64,000 nucleotides of DNA from GWE2-42-39 sp034003625 (GCA_034003625.1 JAVEYG010000004.1:1-64000); one strand, 5' to 3'; positions 26,788 through 35,643 are shown, counted from the first letter of the stretch. Numbers and translations: made by a program. The notes: a model not told the origin generated them from the letters alone.

Positions 26788-27642
26788 TTATTTGAAAATT
26801 TCGTTTCGGAACGACTCGATCATCGGGCTGATTTCGTTCAGTTCCTTTTCGGTGAATTTCGGATGTTGTTCAAAATAGTTGGCAATATCCTTCATTTTTT
26901 CGTAATAAGGTTTCACATTCTGGTCGCCCGACATTAGTTCCAGCAGCGAAAAGATACTTTTGGCACGTTCGCCCTGCTGACCGATAAATTCAATCATCGG
27001 CTTGTTGTTCTGTGCAAACAGGCTCAACTGGGTCAGGATGTACAATGCTTCGATGTTGGCCCCGATGAATGAAAGCGCATATGTTCCCGGCTGGTCACTA
27101 TTTGTGAATTTTTGGTGCGCCAGGTTCATCATCTCGTTGACCAGGTTGTCCAATGAATCTTGGTTTTCCGCATTGTCCTGCAGGCGTTTCATGTAACCTG
27201 ACGAGGAAGCAAATTCGTTTTGTAGGCCGAGCTTATCCAGCAACTGTTGTTCCAGTTCGCTGGTTTTCAGAACCATGTCGCTGCGGTTGAAAACCTTTGC
27301 ATAGTTTAGGTCGAAGGCATACATGCCCAGACCAAGTCCCATCTGGGTTTTGGTCATGAACTTCTCAACGTCGTCGATTGGTACGGTCAGATCAAGGATG
27401 TATGAAGCGCCAACCTGATTAATGAAATCGGCAATCTCAGGCGCTTTGGGCGAATTGTTGATGATTTCTACGATCTGGTCCTTAATTTTCATGGCATCAA
27501 AAGTCTCCACTTCTACAATGGCTTCTTTTCCGTCGGAAGTAGTCCCTTTGTTTTCTTTCACTTTGGATGACTGGCCGCAGCCCGCAACAAGTAAAACTGA
27601 AACACTGATTATCAGTGCATTTCTCAGAAAATTCAATTTCAT
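26788..27642 (-). CDS. Conserved lipoprotein of unknown function
   Basis: A 284-residue lipoprotein (LIISVSVLLVAGCGQSSK) with a mostly helical body. Visible stretches are TKTQMGLGLGMYAFDLNYAK, YALSFIGANIEALYILTQLS and a charged C-terminal helix (MIESFRNEIF). I do not recognise a family. The codon use matches its neighbours. A strong terminator follows the stop by 8 bp, so it ends its transcript. It lies downstream of the large metallopeptidase-barrel gene (39 bp gap) on the same strand. Confidence 0.8.
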   Translation of the reverse strand: MKLNFLRNALIISVSVLLVAGCGQSSKVKENKGTTSDGKEAIVEVETFDAMKIKDQIVEIINNSPKAPEIADFINQVGASYILDLTVPIDDVEKFMTKTQMGLGLGMYAFDLNYAKVFNRSDMVLKTSELEQQLLDKLGLQNEFASSSGYMKRLQDNAENQDSLDNLVNEMMNLAHQKFTNSDQPGTYALSFIGANIEALYILTQLSLFAQNNKPMIEFIGQQGERAKSIFSLLELMSGDQNVKPYYEKMKDIANYFEQHPKFTEKELNEISPMIESFRNEIFK

Positions 27643-27681
27643 AACGAGATATTTTTGTTTGAATAATTAATTTTTGTTTGT

Positions 27682-30621
27682 TTAATCACCAAGAAGTTTT
27701 AAAGATAGCATAAATTGATCAGTTCCCTTTTTGCCATCTTCAATTTTTTTAGCGTAGCCAAACGACCAGGTAGTTTTCAGGTAGGAAAACAAGACCAGTT
27801 GGAGGTCGATTTGCCCCCCGAAATTGAAAATATGCGACAGTTTGGAAGACTGGTCGAAATTGGTCATCAGGTGGGTGCTGAACAAGGATGATTTGACAAA
27901 TGTGGGATACAGCCACGAAGTGCCGACATTGCGGAGCCGCAGTGGGCGAAGATTCAGTTCGCCCATGGTTTTCACATAGTTGTAAGCGGGAACTTCATCG
28001 ATCTCGGCGCCCGGAAAAGCCAGCGCGGTACGGTATTGTTCCGATGGTTGCCAATCGACATAATTGTTACGGAAGCCCCCAAAATAAAACTGGGAAAGCC
28101 CTGAAGTACGGTCTCCAAACGACTGCCCCACGCTGTTGCGTATCCAGAAACTGGTGTTGCGGGTATTCGGGATTAAGAAGCCAACATCCTGATTAGACAC
28201 GATGGATGGGTAAAAATCGCCCTTTGCCAGGTACGATGTCGCCGACAGGCTCCATGAAAACCCTTTCTCGTCGATCACCGCCCCGAGCGTCCGTCGGAGT
28301 TTTGAGACTCCGTACGACGCCGTTGCCGCCTGAAAATTTTTGATCGGCGATGCAATATTCTGGTATTGTGGCAACACTTCTAAATTCCCGTAGGTGTAAA
28401 GCCCAAATTCGTAAAACAAAAGCAGGGGTTTGTAAAGCGATTTTTCTTTTTTGTACGCAACACCCAGCGAGTAACCGGCCCGGCTCCGTTTGGTGGGACC
28501 GAACAAATCGTAAAAATGGGTTTGGTTATAATTTGCCCTGAAATGCCAGTTCCAATATTTCCAATCAAGCATGGCGTGAAATTTCTGATTGTCTTCGTAT
28601 TCGCTCCAGGGCGAACCGGCCAGAAACAAATCGAGGTTGCTGATGCCAACCGGGTCGCGCCAGTTGAGGCGATAGCCCAGCGCCATGGTTCCTTTGTACC
28701 CGCCAATGTCGGGAAAAGCGTTGGCCAGCTTCATTTCTTTGAGCGGAAGATACTCTTCTTCTACCGGTTTTTCTTTCTCTTTTACTGAAGAAGCTGGCGG
28801 CAATGACCATTCTTCTACTTCAGGGTGTTGTTGATGAACCCTGTTGCCAAGATAATCGATCGAATTGGCATCGTCGAGGACCTGCACCGGCATAACGCCC
28901 GGGACCATCCCGTCGCGATGGAATTTCAGTGCCAGAAGTGAATCTTCAGTTATTTGCAATGGCATGAACAATCCGGTTTCGGTATTCGAAAGCAACTCGA
29001 ATTTCCGGTCGGACAAACGGATGCGCCAAACATTCGACACCCCGGTATAATACGAAGTCCCGATCAGGTATTGGCCGTCGTCCGAAAATTTGAACTGGGT
29101 CAGCGTGTTGTCTTCCTGTTCATAAATGGTTTCAAAATTCGTATGGCCCTGTTCCAGTTTTTTCAGATCGAATAAAATAAGCGACTGCTCGCCTTTCACC
29201 CCCGACAGCGACGCACTCAGCTGGTCGCCTTTATTGGAAATATCGAGGTCGAAAATTACCTTCCCGAAAGGGGCAGTGTACATTGGGAGCGCTTTGTCGT
29301 AAGGTTCCGGAAATTTTACAAGAATGGCATAACCGTTATCGTGCCTGACACCCCAAATGCTTTTGTCGAGCGGGTTAAAAACTAAGTCGCCGGCACGGGT
29401 CCTCGGGTTGACTATCCGTTTTTTACCTGTTTTTACATCAATTTCAACTAAGCTGCGGTATTTACTGTTGTGCTCGCTGACGTAAATTTTTTCATCCTCC
29501 GGATTATATGCCAGATGGGTGGTGTAATACAGTTCGGGCGAATCGAGCGTGGCCAGTTTCCTTACCTTTCCGGTGTTTTTATCGATTTCGGCAATTTGCG
29601 AAATAATGCCTGGGTGGTTGATGGCGGCGTAAATTTTCCCGGTGGTTGGGTTGTACTCAAAACGGGAAACATTTCCCAACGGGTAGTTTGTTATCGGTTT
29701 AAATCCGGTAAGCGGAAATTCTTTGATCCGCGCAATGTTTTCGTTCTGAAACCGATATTCCCATTCAGCCCATTCGGCCCACATTTCGCGGACCGGTTTT
29801 TTATACACCTTTTTAAACTGGTTGCCAAAAAAGGCCTTGCTGCTGTCGCTGCGCGAGTAGAAATCTTTCAGTTTATCGACCCCATATTGGTAGGCGAGAT
29901 AAGCGACAAAACGGGTCCCGTACAAATAGGCGTTGGCGCCCACCTGAAAATCGATGGTGGTCCCTTCGGTTTCGAGCCCGACCAGGGAATAGATCGGTTG
30001 TTTTTCGCTGACAATGCTGCGGAAGTACATTTCATCATAGGTTCCCATGGCGCGGCCCAGCCCCCCCGACATCCAGGTTTCCATGAAACAGGCAATGCCT
30101 TCCTGGAACCAGCGCGGTGCATACCAACGCGGGGTGGTGAGGTAACTCCATAAGGCCGAAATGGGTTGTTCTTCGTTCCGCCTGATTTTTCCTCCCATCA
30201 ACTTGCGAAAAAAGGCGTCCTGCCGGTTAGCTTTATCGGTCATTACCACGTGCGTCAGTTCGTGGTTGAACAGCCATTGGAAACGTTCGTTCGACGGGAT
30301 GATGCTGAACGCAAAACTATAAGGTGAAATGCCCAGCTGAACCTGGCTGAAAGGCATGGCGATCGCCCCGCCATGCCCCATGTCTTCAAAGTCGTTCAGC
30401 ACCACATACGTTGTTGTGTCGCGGTAATCCCAGAAGCGGGAGTGAAAATCCATCGCGTTCCGGTAGGTTTGCGACACATGGGGCAACAGGTATGAATACC
30501 GTTTCCCGAAATAAATCAGGTCGAGGTTTCCGGTTTTTAAATGATTGATGTTTTGAGACGATGCTGTTTGGTTCCAGCAAATACCAATAAGCAATAAAAT
30601 AATCAGTTGTAATTTACTCAT
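27682..30621 (-). CDS. Secreted HExxH metallopeptidase, beta-propeller and outer-membrane-barrel protein
   Basis: A 979-residue exported protein (signal LIILLLIGICWNQTASSQ). Residues 30-310 look like a peptidase-MA/gluzincin domain: zinc motif FNHELTHVV at about 119-123 and a downstream EGIACFMETW segment that may give the third ligand. Residues 320-620 are WD40/TolB-like blades (YNPTTGKIYAAINHPG, FSDDGQYLIGTSYYTG). From about 680 to the end are aromatic-rich alternating strands (WKYWNWHFRANYNQTHFYDL, LFSYLKTTWSFGYAKK) ending in LSLKLLGD, resembling an outer-membrane barrel. The substrate is unknown. This three-part order is seen in some Bacteroidota proteins, but I cannot name the family. 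Confidence 0.78.
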   Translation of the reverse strand: MSKLQLIILLLIGICWNQTASSQNINHLKTGNLDLIYFGKRYSYLLPHVSQTYRNAMDFHSRFWDYRDTTTYVVLNDFEDMGHGGAIAMPFSQVQLGISPYSFAFSIIPSNERFQWLFNHELTHVVMTDKANRQDAFFRKLMGGKIRRNEEQPISALWSYLTTPRWYAPRWFQEGIACFMETWMSGGLGRAMGTYDEMYFRSIVSEKQPIYSLVGLETEGTTIDFQVGANAYLYGTRFVAYLAYQYGVDKLKDFYSRSDSSKAFFGNQFKKVYKKPVREMWAEWAEWEYRFQNENIARIKEFPLTGFKPITNYPLGNVSRFEYNPTTGKIYAAINHPGIISQIAEIDKNTGKVRKLATLDSPELYYTTHLAYNPEDEKIYVSEHNSKYRSLVEIDVKTGKKRIVNPRTRAGDLVFNPLDKSIWGVRHDNGYAILVKFPEPYDKALPMYTAPFGKVIFDLDISNKGDQLSASLSGVKGEQSLILFDLKKLEQGHTNFETIYEQEDNTLTQFKFSDDGQYLIGTSYYTGVSNVWRIRLSDRKFELLSNTETGLFMPLQITEDSLLALKFHRDGMVPGVMPVQVLDDANSIDYLGNRVHQQHPEVEEWSLPPASSVKEKEKPVEEEYLPLKEMKLANAFPDIGGYKGTMALGYRLNWRDPVGISNLDLFLAGSPWSEYEDNQKFHAMLDWKYWNWHFRANYNQTHFYDLFGPTKRSRAGYSLGVAYKKEKSLYKPLLLFYEFGLYTYGNLEVLPQYQNIASPIKNFQAATASYGVSKLRRTLGAVIDEKGFSWSLSATSYLAKGDFYPSIVSNQDVGFLIPNTRNTSFWIRNSVGQSFGDRTSGLSQFYFGGFRNNYVDWQPSEQYRTALAFPGAEIDEVPAYNYVKTMGELNLRPLRLRNVGTSWLYPTFVKSSLFSTHLMTNFDQSSKLSHIFNFGGQIDLQLVLFSYLKTTWSFGYAKKIEDGKKGTDQFMLSLKLLGD

Positions 30622-30680
30622 CCGGGCTTTTTAAAAAGCTGTTTTTACTATCCTGAAAGTTGATTGGAGAACGAAATTTT

Positions 30681-31861
30681 TTAATCCCTTCTCATGCCGC
30701 CCAACAATTCTGAGTCAAGACAAGCGCCCAATTTTTCAGAGTCCCATGCGCCCAGATTTTCAGAGTCTAAACGTGAAAACCCCAGTTCTTCAGTATCCCA
30801 AAGGATGGTCCGTCCCAGTTTTTCAGTATCAAAAAAAGTTATTCCGCCAAGCTGTTCTGTGTCCCGGAAACTTCCTAATTTCTCGGCATCAAAAAAAGTT
30901 ATTGACCCCAGTTTTTCAGTATCCAAGATCCGGGTACCCAGTTGTTCGGCATCCCATACCGTTCCCAGTTTTTCCGTATCGAGAAAATTCAATTGTTCCA
31001 TATCCTTTTGAATATTTTCTGCGACATTCACCGGATTGGTCGTTAAGTCCTTGCTGTACAGCTTCTTTTTGTCGAAAAATTTCAACACGGCTTTGTCTTT
31101 TAAAACAAGCGAACTGGCTACTTCGTTATAAACTAATAAGTCGTGCGCTTTATTCAACGCTGTGTTTTTATCGGTCCCGGTTTCCTGGATAAACGCATCG
31201 AGCCCAGTGATGAAATTGAGCACGGCGCTGTTGCGGTAATTCATTTGTGCCACTATGTTGTTGGCCTGAGCAATGGCGTTCCGAAGAAAAGCCGGGTCGG
31301 CCTCTTTTGCCGATTCACAAGCAGCAACTGCTACCAGCAGGTCTTTACGGGCTGCGCCCAGGAATTTCCCGTAATTTTCCAAGGCTGTTATTTCGGGGGC
31401 GCTTGTGTTTTTAAAGGATTCGTTTTTACTGGCTTCGGCTACTGCGAAGTCAATGTTTTTGCCCAATTCGAGCGCACGGACATAGTAAAAATTCATAAAG
31501 TTTTTTACCGAGTGCCGCATCACCGAGTCGGCCAGAAGGTCGTTTTTCAGTTCAATGTCGGCTTCGGTGNNNNNNNNNNTGCGAAGTCAATGTTTTTGCC
31601 CAATTCGAGCGCACGGACATAGTAAAAATTCATAAAGTTTTTTACCGAGTGCCGCATCACCGAGTCGGCCAGAAGGTCGTTTTTCAGTTCAATGTCGGCT
31701 TCGGTGACCTTTGTGTTCCGGTAGTTGCTTACTTTTCCGATGGTGCCGGAAAGTTCATCATTGTTCAGCCGGGGATATTCAACGGAAATACCGATCAGGA
31801 ACCCGGCAACCAACGCAGCGATGATTCCAAATATAACAAACAGGTTTTTCGACTTTTTCAT
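30681..31861 (-). CDS. Membrane-anchored DxExLG-repeat protein, copy A (broken by an assembly gap)
   Basis: The sequence contains 10 N and a 127-bp duplication inside the gene. Removing 137 bp (one copy plus the N run) gives one uninterrupted 347-residue frame. It has an N-terminal helix (NLFVIFGIIAALVAGFLIG), a helical central domain of about 190 residues (ELGKNIDFAVAEASKNESF, AIAQANNIVAQMNYRNSAVL) and a C-terminal array of ten hexapeptides D-[TAS]-E-x-L-G with 2-5 residue hydrophobic or aromatic linkers. No family is recognised. It is a paralog of the gene at 31979, in the same operon as an anti-sigma and a sigma factor, and the last gene of that series. Confidence 0.82.
30700..30980 (-). 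repeat. Array of ten D-[TAS]-E-x-L-G repeats (copy A)
   Basis: In coding order the units are DTEKLG, DAEQLG, DTEKLG, DAEKLG, DTEQLG, DTEKLG, DTEELG, DSENLG, DSEKLG, DSELLG, preceded by a degenerate DMEQLN. The D-to-D spacing is 8-11 residues and irregular. Asp, Glu, Leu and Gly are invariant in every unit; linkers vary in length and are enriched in Phe, Ile and Trp. Confidence 0.92.
31443..31706. other. Assembly gap with exact 127-bp flanking duplication
   Basis: 31570-31579 are N. The 127 bp before it (31443-31569) equal the 127 bp after it (31580-31706) by eye. This is the signature of two contigs that overlap by an assembler k-mer of 127 and were joined with Ns. It is not a biological repeat. 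Confidence 0.9.
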
Positions 31862-31978
31862 TTTTATTGATAGTTTTATTTTTACATTAATACTTTAAAG
31901 CATTCAATATTAGTGTAGTTTAGCGGAGATTTCTTCTGGATTTATTGATATCCCGGACTCAAAAGAACGCCCATTTCC

Positions 31979-32956
31979 TCAAAGGGAAACTATACCGCCC
32001 AGATTTTCTGTATCCAGAATGATGCCCAGTTTTTCGGTGTCCCATGAGCCTAAATTTTCAGCGTCTAAAAGTCCAAACCCCAGTTTTTCCGTATCGGTAA
32101 TTATCGTTCCCAGTTTTTCAGCATCATACCTTATTCCCCCCAGCTTTTCGGCATCGGTAATTTCTATTACTCCTAATTTTTCAGTATCAAGAAAATTCAA
32201 CTGTTCTGTATCTTTTAATTTCAATTGTTCCATATCTTTTTGAATATTTTCCGCGACATTTACCGGACTGGTCGTTAAGTCCTTGCTGTACAATTTCTTC
32301 TTGTCGAAGAATTTCAACACCACTTTGTCCTTTAAAACAAGTGAACTGGCTACTTCGTTATAAACCAGCAAATCGTGCGCTTTATTCAACGCTGTGTTTT
32401 TATCGGCTCCGGTTTCCTGTATAAACGCATCGAGCCCAGTGATGAAATTGAGCACGGCGCTGTTGCGGTAATTCATTTGTGCCACTATGTTGTTGGCCTG
32501 AGCAATGGCGTTCCGAAGAAAAGCCGGGTCGGCCTCTTTTGCCGATTCACAAGCAGCAACTGCTACCAGCAGGTCTTTACGGGCTGCGCCCAGGAATTTC
32601 CCGTAATTTTCCAAGGCTGTTATTTCGGGGGCGCTTGTGTTTTTAAAGGATTCGTTTTTACTGGCTTCGGCTACTGCGAAGTCAATGTTTTTGCCCAATT
32701 CGAGCGCACGGACATAGTAAAAATTCATAAAGTTTTTTACCGAGTGCCGCATCACCGAGTCGGCCAGAAGGTCGTTTTTCAGTTCAATGTCGGCTTCGGT
32801 GGCCTTTGTGTTCCGGTAGTTGCTTACTTTTCCGATGGTGCCGGAAAGTTCACTGTTGTTCAGCCTTGGATATTCAACAGAAATGCCAATCAGAAATCCG
32901 ATAGCCAATGCAGCGATAATGACAAATGTGATTAAAAGGTTGTTTTTCTTTTTCAT
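31979..32956 (-). CDS. Membrane-anchored DxExLG-repeat protein, copy B
   Basis: A 325-residue protein with an N-terminal helix (NLLITFVIIAALAIGFLIG), the same helical central domain as copy A (nearly identical) and a shorter C-terminal array of seven D-[TA]-E-[KN]-L-G units plus degenerate DMEQLK and DTEQLN. The N-terminal helix lacks a lipobox, so the protein is probably anchored in the inner membrane with the rest in the periplasm. The short N-terminal MKKK before the helix supports this by the positive-inside rule. It lies 71 bp after the anti-sigma gene and 117 bp before copy A. No family is recognised. Confidence 0.85.
   Translation of the reverse strand: MKKKNNLLITFVIIAALAIGFLIGISVEYPRLNNSELSGTIGKVSNYRNTKATEADIELKNDLLADSVMRHSVKNFMNFYYVRALELGKNIDFAVAEASKNESFKNTSAPEITALENYGKFLGAARKDLLVAVAACESAKEADPAFLRNAIAQANNIVAQMNYRNSAVLNFITGLDAFIQETGADKNTALNKAHDLLVYNEVASSLVLKDKVVLKFFDKKKLYSKDLTTSPVNVAENIQKDMEQLKLKDTEQLNFLDTEKLGVIEITDAEKLGGIRYDAEKLGTIITDTEKLGFGLLDAENLGSWDTEKLGIILDTENLGGIVSL
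31998..32212 (-). repeat. Array of D-[TA]-E-[KN]-L-G repeats (copy B)
   Basis: In coding order, after the degenerate DMEQLK and DTEQLN, the units are DTEKLG, DAEKLG, DAEKLG, DTEKLG, DAENLG, DTEKLG, DTENLG. They are separated by 2-5 residues, mainly Ile, Gly, Leu and Trp. The number and linkers differ from copy A. Confidence 0.9.
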
Positions 32957-33027
32957 TTTATTTGGTTTTTAATTGTTCTAATTCAATTATTCATTGCCAT
33001 AGGAAAAGTTGGGAAAAAATAAATTTT

Positions 33028-33768
33028 TTATTCCGGTTTGAATTCGCAGAACACTTTCCCTTCCTTTATAAACCGAACTTTTGGTGTTTTAAAGTTATCA
33101 TTTTTATCGACAAGGAAAACTATCTTGCCGTAACACAAATATCTCTCTTCCAAATTAATTGTTTCTGTTTTCCGAAAAACACCTTCCGAAAAAAGGAGTT
33201 TGACATATCCATCCGATGACTCGTTTTGGGTTTCCTCTATCGTGCAATAAACGCTATCCCGGGTGCTAACCGAAACCAGCACCGCCCGGAAGCCATTGGC
33301 TTTAAAATCCCGGATGTCAATTTTAGTCCCGTTTTCGTTATAGTAAAAACCTGTTTCGGGCGTTTTTGCCATCGTACCCGAAATATCGCGGGCGCCGGGC
33401 CTTTGCCCGTCCGTTCCCAGATAGGTGGCAAGCCCCCCGACAAAAAGGCCAAGCAACAGAACGGCGGCATAGGCCAAAAGTCGCTTGCTGTGTGCAGGCA
33501 TAAAACGTATTGTTTTTGTTCGTCCGGTTATTTGTACCTTTTGCCGGTCGTTTATTTGTTGCATGATTTCTTCTGAAAGATCAATGGGAGGAATACTTTT
33601 TGAATTCTCTTCCAACCTTTCATGCAGCTTCGATAAACGTTGGAACAAACGGCGCGCTTCCGGCGAAATTTTAATCAGTTCATAAAACTGCTCTTCTTCC
33701 CGGGGCGACAGTTTCCCGTCAATTTTTTTTTGAATGATTCGTCCATCTTCTGTTTGCAGCTTTTTCAC
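33028..33768 (-). CDS. Membrane anti-sigma factor
   Basis: A 246-residue protein. The cytoplasmic N-terminal part (1-90) is helical and charged (IDGKLSPREEEQFYELIKIS), followed by a single transmembrane helix at about 94-115 (LLAYAAVLLLGLFVGGLATY) and a periplasmic domain of about 130 residues with beta-strands (SVYCTIEETQNESSDGYVKL). No conserved zinc-binding HCC motif is present. It starts 34 bp after the ECF sigma gene stop, so it is the likely cognate anti-sigma. The two repeat proteins follow. It may be a substrate of the PrsW-like protease encoded upstream. Confidence 0.8.
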   Translation of the reverse strand: MKKLQTEDGRIIQKKIDGKLSPREEEQFYELIKISPEARRLFQRLSKLHERLEENSKSIPPIDLSEEIMQQINDRQKVQITGRTKTIRFMPAHSKRLLAYAAVLLLGLFVGGLATYLGTDGQRPGARDISGTMAKTPETGFYYNENGTKIDIRDFKANGFRAVLVSVSTRDSVYCTIEETQNESSDGYVKLLFSEGVFRKTETINLEERYLCYGKIVFLVDKNDNFKTPKVRFIKEGKVFCEFKPE

Positions 33769-33802
33769 GTTTGTGATTTTTTATGTGTTTTCAATGGCTG
33801 TT

Positions 33803-34354
33803 TTAATTGTATTCTTCCGTAGCGAAAAAATCGGTTTTCGATAATTTCTCTTTTAGCATTTTCCGGGCATCGAACAATCTCGATTTTACCGTTTTTTCAG
33901 GGAGGCTGAGCGTTTCAGCGATGTCGGCGTATGATAAACCGGTGTAATATTTCAGCACGACTACCGATTTGTGCTTTTCATTTAATTCCTGCACCGAGCG
34001 GTTTAACAGGTGTTCCCGGTTTTCCTGTTCCGCGTTTTCGCCGGGGGGTTGATGAAACTGGTCCGGCAGATTCTCAATTTGCATGAACTTCTTTTTTCGT
34101 TTAACAAACAACAGGGCGCGGTTGATGGCCATACGGTAAACCCAGCTGAAAAATTTGTGTTCCGGCTTGTATTGCCCGATCGATTCATACGCTTTCACAA
34201 ACACATCCTGCACCAGTTCTTTGGCATCTTCCTCGTTGCCAACAATTTTCAGGATAATCCGGAATACCGGGTTTTGATACCTTTCAACCAATATCCGGTA
34301 AGCATGGGTATGGCCGTCAATAATTTCTTCTATGATTTTTTGCTCATCTCCCAT
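33803..34354 (-). CDS. ECF RNA polymerase sigma factor
   Basis: A 183-residue sigma-70 family factor with region 2 (YQNPVFRIILKIVGNEEDAK, ELVQDVFVKAYESIGQYKPE, FFSWVYRMAINRALLFVKRK) and region 4 (LNEKHKSVVVLKYYTGLSYA, DIAETLSLPEKTVKSRLFDA). It is likely controlled by the anti-sigma gene directly downstream. The gene order protease, sigma, anti-sigma, repeat proteins suggests it also transcribes its own operon. It is of a different type from the FecI-like factor at 60139. Confidence 0.94.
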   Translation of the reverse strand: MGDEQKIIEEIIDGHTHAYRILVERYQNPVFRIILKIVGNEEDAKELVQDVFVKAYESIGQYKPEHKFFSWVYRMAINRALLFVKRKKKFMQIENLPDQFHQPPGENAEQENREHLLNRSVQELNEKHKSVVVLKYYTGLSYADIAETLSLPEKTVKSRLFDARKMLKEKLSKTDFFATEEYN

Positions 34355-34457
34355 AACCGTCAGTCCTGCACGGATTTAATTGGTTGAATGTTCATCCTGT
34401 CAACTTGTTTCATCTCAATTAGTGCCTTGTCCTCAAAAAGTTGGTAATCCTCCCTCA

Positions 34458-35447
34458 TTATTTCAACAAATTTAATTTCCACAGGTCGCGGTAATTCATC
34501 CGGATCAAAGGAGAGAGCGTTATTTCTCCCACTTTGCCTATGTGTTTTCGCAGTTCCCTGAGTTCGGTAAGTTTTTCTTCTATGTCCTGTTCCTGAATAG
34601 CGGGGAAGCCGTTTTCTCTCAGCATTAAATTTCGTTTTGCCTTGATCGATAATTCAAGGTAAAGCCGGATGTAGCAATACATATCGAGAATTACTTCGCC
34701 GGAAAACCTTGATTTTAGCGATGCCAGATATTGGCCGGCCCTGGTCGATAGAAATTGTCCTTTGTTGATCATGTTTATTAATTCGATTTCGCTGCTGAAT
34801 TCGATTTCAAGCCAGTTTTGCAGTTGTATTTCGTTTCGCCGGAAGATCAGGATAAAAATGAGGGGAAGGACAATGATGATCCCCAGTGTTTGAAACAGCG
34901 GGTCGATATAAAAATGATTGAATGCCGAATGGATGATGTAAGCTGCAGCCATTGCTATCGCTGTGTTTGCAAAGAAGGAGCCGTTCCGGTTTTTTGCCCC
35001 GATCAGGATAACGGAGAGCAGAGCGGTACATCCCCCGTGCATCAGCGCAGTGCCGAAGCCCCGGATGACCCAGATCAGCAGGTTGGGGCTGTCGTTATTT
35101 TGCAGGTAAAGAATGTTTTCGACCAACGCAAAACCTGTACCTATGGCAAAGCCATAAATAGCCGCATCGATTAAAAAACCGGCACGTTTTCGAAAAATGA
35201 CAAAAAAGAGAAACAGCGATTTAATCAACTCTTCTATTCCCGGAGCTACATACCGGGAAAAAATGTCAAACGGAAGGGGAAGAATGTCTAAAACAAAATT
35301 ATTTGTAATATAAGCTATTCCGGCGCTGATCGCTCCCCAGCAAACAGAAAATACCAGGTATTTTTTGAGTACTAATTTAAAACTGTCGAGCAGAAAGAGA
35401 AATGCCAAAAATAATAATGCCGGAAGAATACTAAAGGCTAATTCCAT
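34458..35447 (-). CDS. PrsW-like intramembrane protease
   Basis: A 329-residue polytopic protein. The start at 35447 (MELAFSILPALLFLAF) is preferred because the 55 residues upstream are not membrane-like and this ATG begins the first helix. PrsW motifs are present: the Glu-Glu pair in APGIEELIKSLFLFF, GTGFALVENILYL, MHGGCTALLSVI and HSAFNHFYI. A cytoplasmic C-terminal part of about 120 residues is charged. In Bacillus subtilis PrsW makes the first cut in the anti-sigma factor RsiW. Here it lies 103 bp upstream of a sigma/anti-sigma pair on the same strand, so the anti-sigma at 33028 is the obvious candidate substrate. Confidence 0.85.
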   Translation of the reverse strand: MELAFSILPALLFLAFLFLLDSFKLVLKKYLVFSVCWGAISAGIAYITNNFVLDILPLPFDIFSRYVAPGIEELIKSLFLFFVIFRKRAGFLIDAAIYGFAIGTGFALVENILYLQNNDSPNLLIWVIRGFGTALMHGGCTALLSVILIGAKNRNGSFFANTAIAMAAAYIIHSAFNHFYIDPLFQTLGIIIVLPLIFILIFRRNEIQLQNWLEIEFSSEIELINMINKGQFLSTRAGQYLASLKSRFSGEVILDMYCYIRLYLELSIKAKRNLMLRENGFPAIQEQDIEEKLTELRELRKHIGKVGEITLSPLIRMNYRDLWKLNLLK

Positions 35448-35586
35448 GTTTTTTATTTGCCGGATGAAGATACATAATATTTTTAAAGACTTTTCTTCTC
35501 CCGACAGGCAATTTCGTTTTTTTGCAGGAAATAAGAGCAACCTGCAAAAACATTGTGGATCAAAAGCACCTAATGTAGCGGTATCA

Positions 35587-35643
35587 ATAAAAAACTGTTC
35601 AAAAGCCAACAAATCCGGAATATTTCTGTTGCTTTTGAACAGT
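35587..35643 (-). terminator. Rho-independent terminator after the GH109-like gene
   Basis: Perfect 13-bp arms at 35631-35643 and 35594-35606 (ACTGTTCAAAAGC/GCTTTTGAACAGT) with a 24-nt loop. On the minus strand they are followed by TTTTTTATT. It begins 26 bp after the stop. Confidence 0.85.

Noticed and set aside
31443..31706. Apparent 127-bp tandem duplication
   Set aside because: It is separated by exactly 10 Ns and matches the overlap expected from contig joining; not a biological repeat.
30746..32935. Long plus-strand frames opposite the repeat proteins
   Set aside because: They mirror the repeated codons of the real minus-strand genes and have Ser/Pro/Phe-rich content with no domain.
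35519..35550. Inverted repeat TTTTTGCAGG/CCTGCAAAAA upstream of the PrsW-like gene
   Set aside because: A stem is present, but it lies in the 5' region of a divergent-looking gap without a clear role, so it is not called as a terminator or riboswitch.
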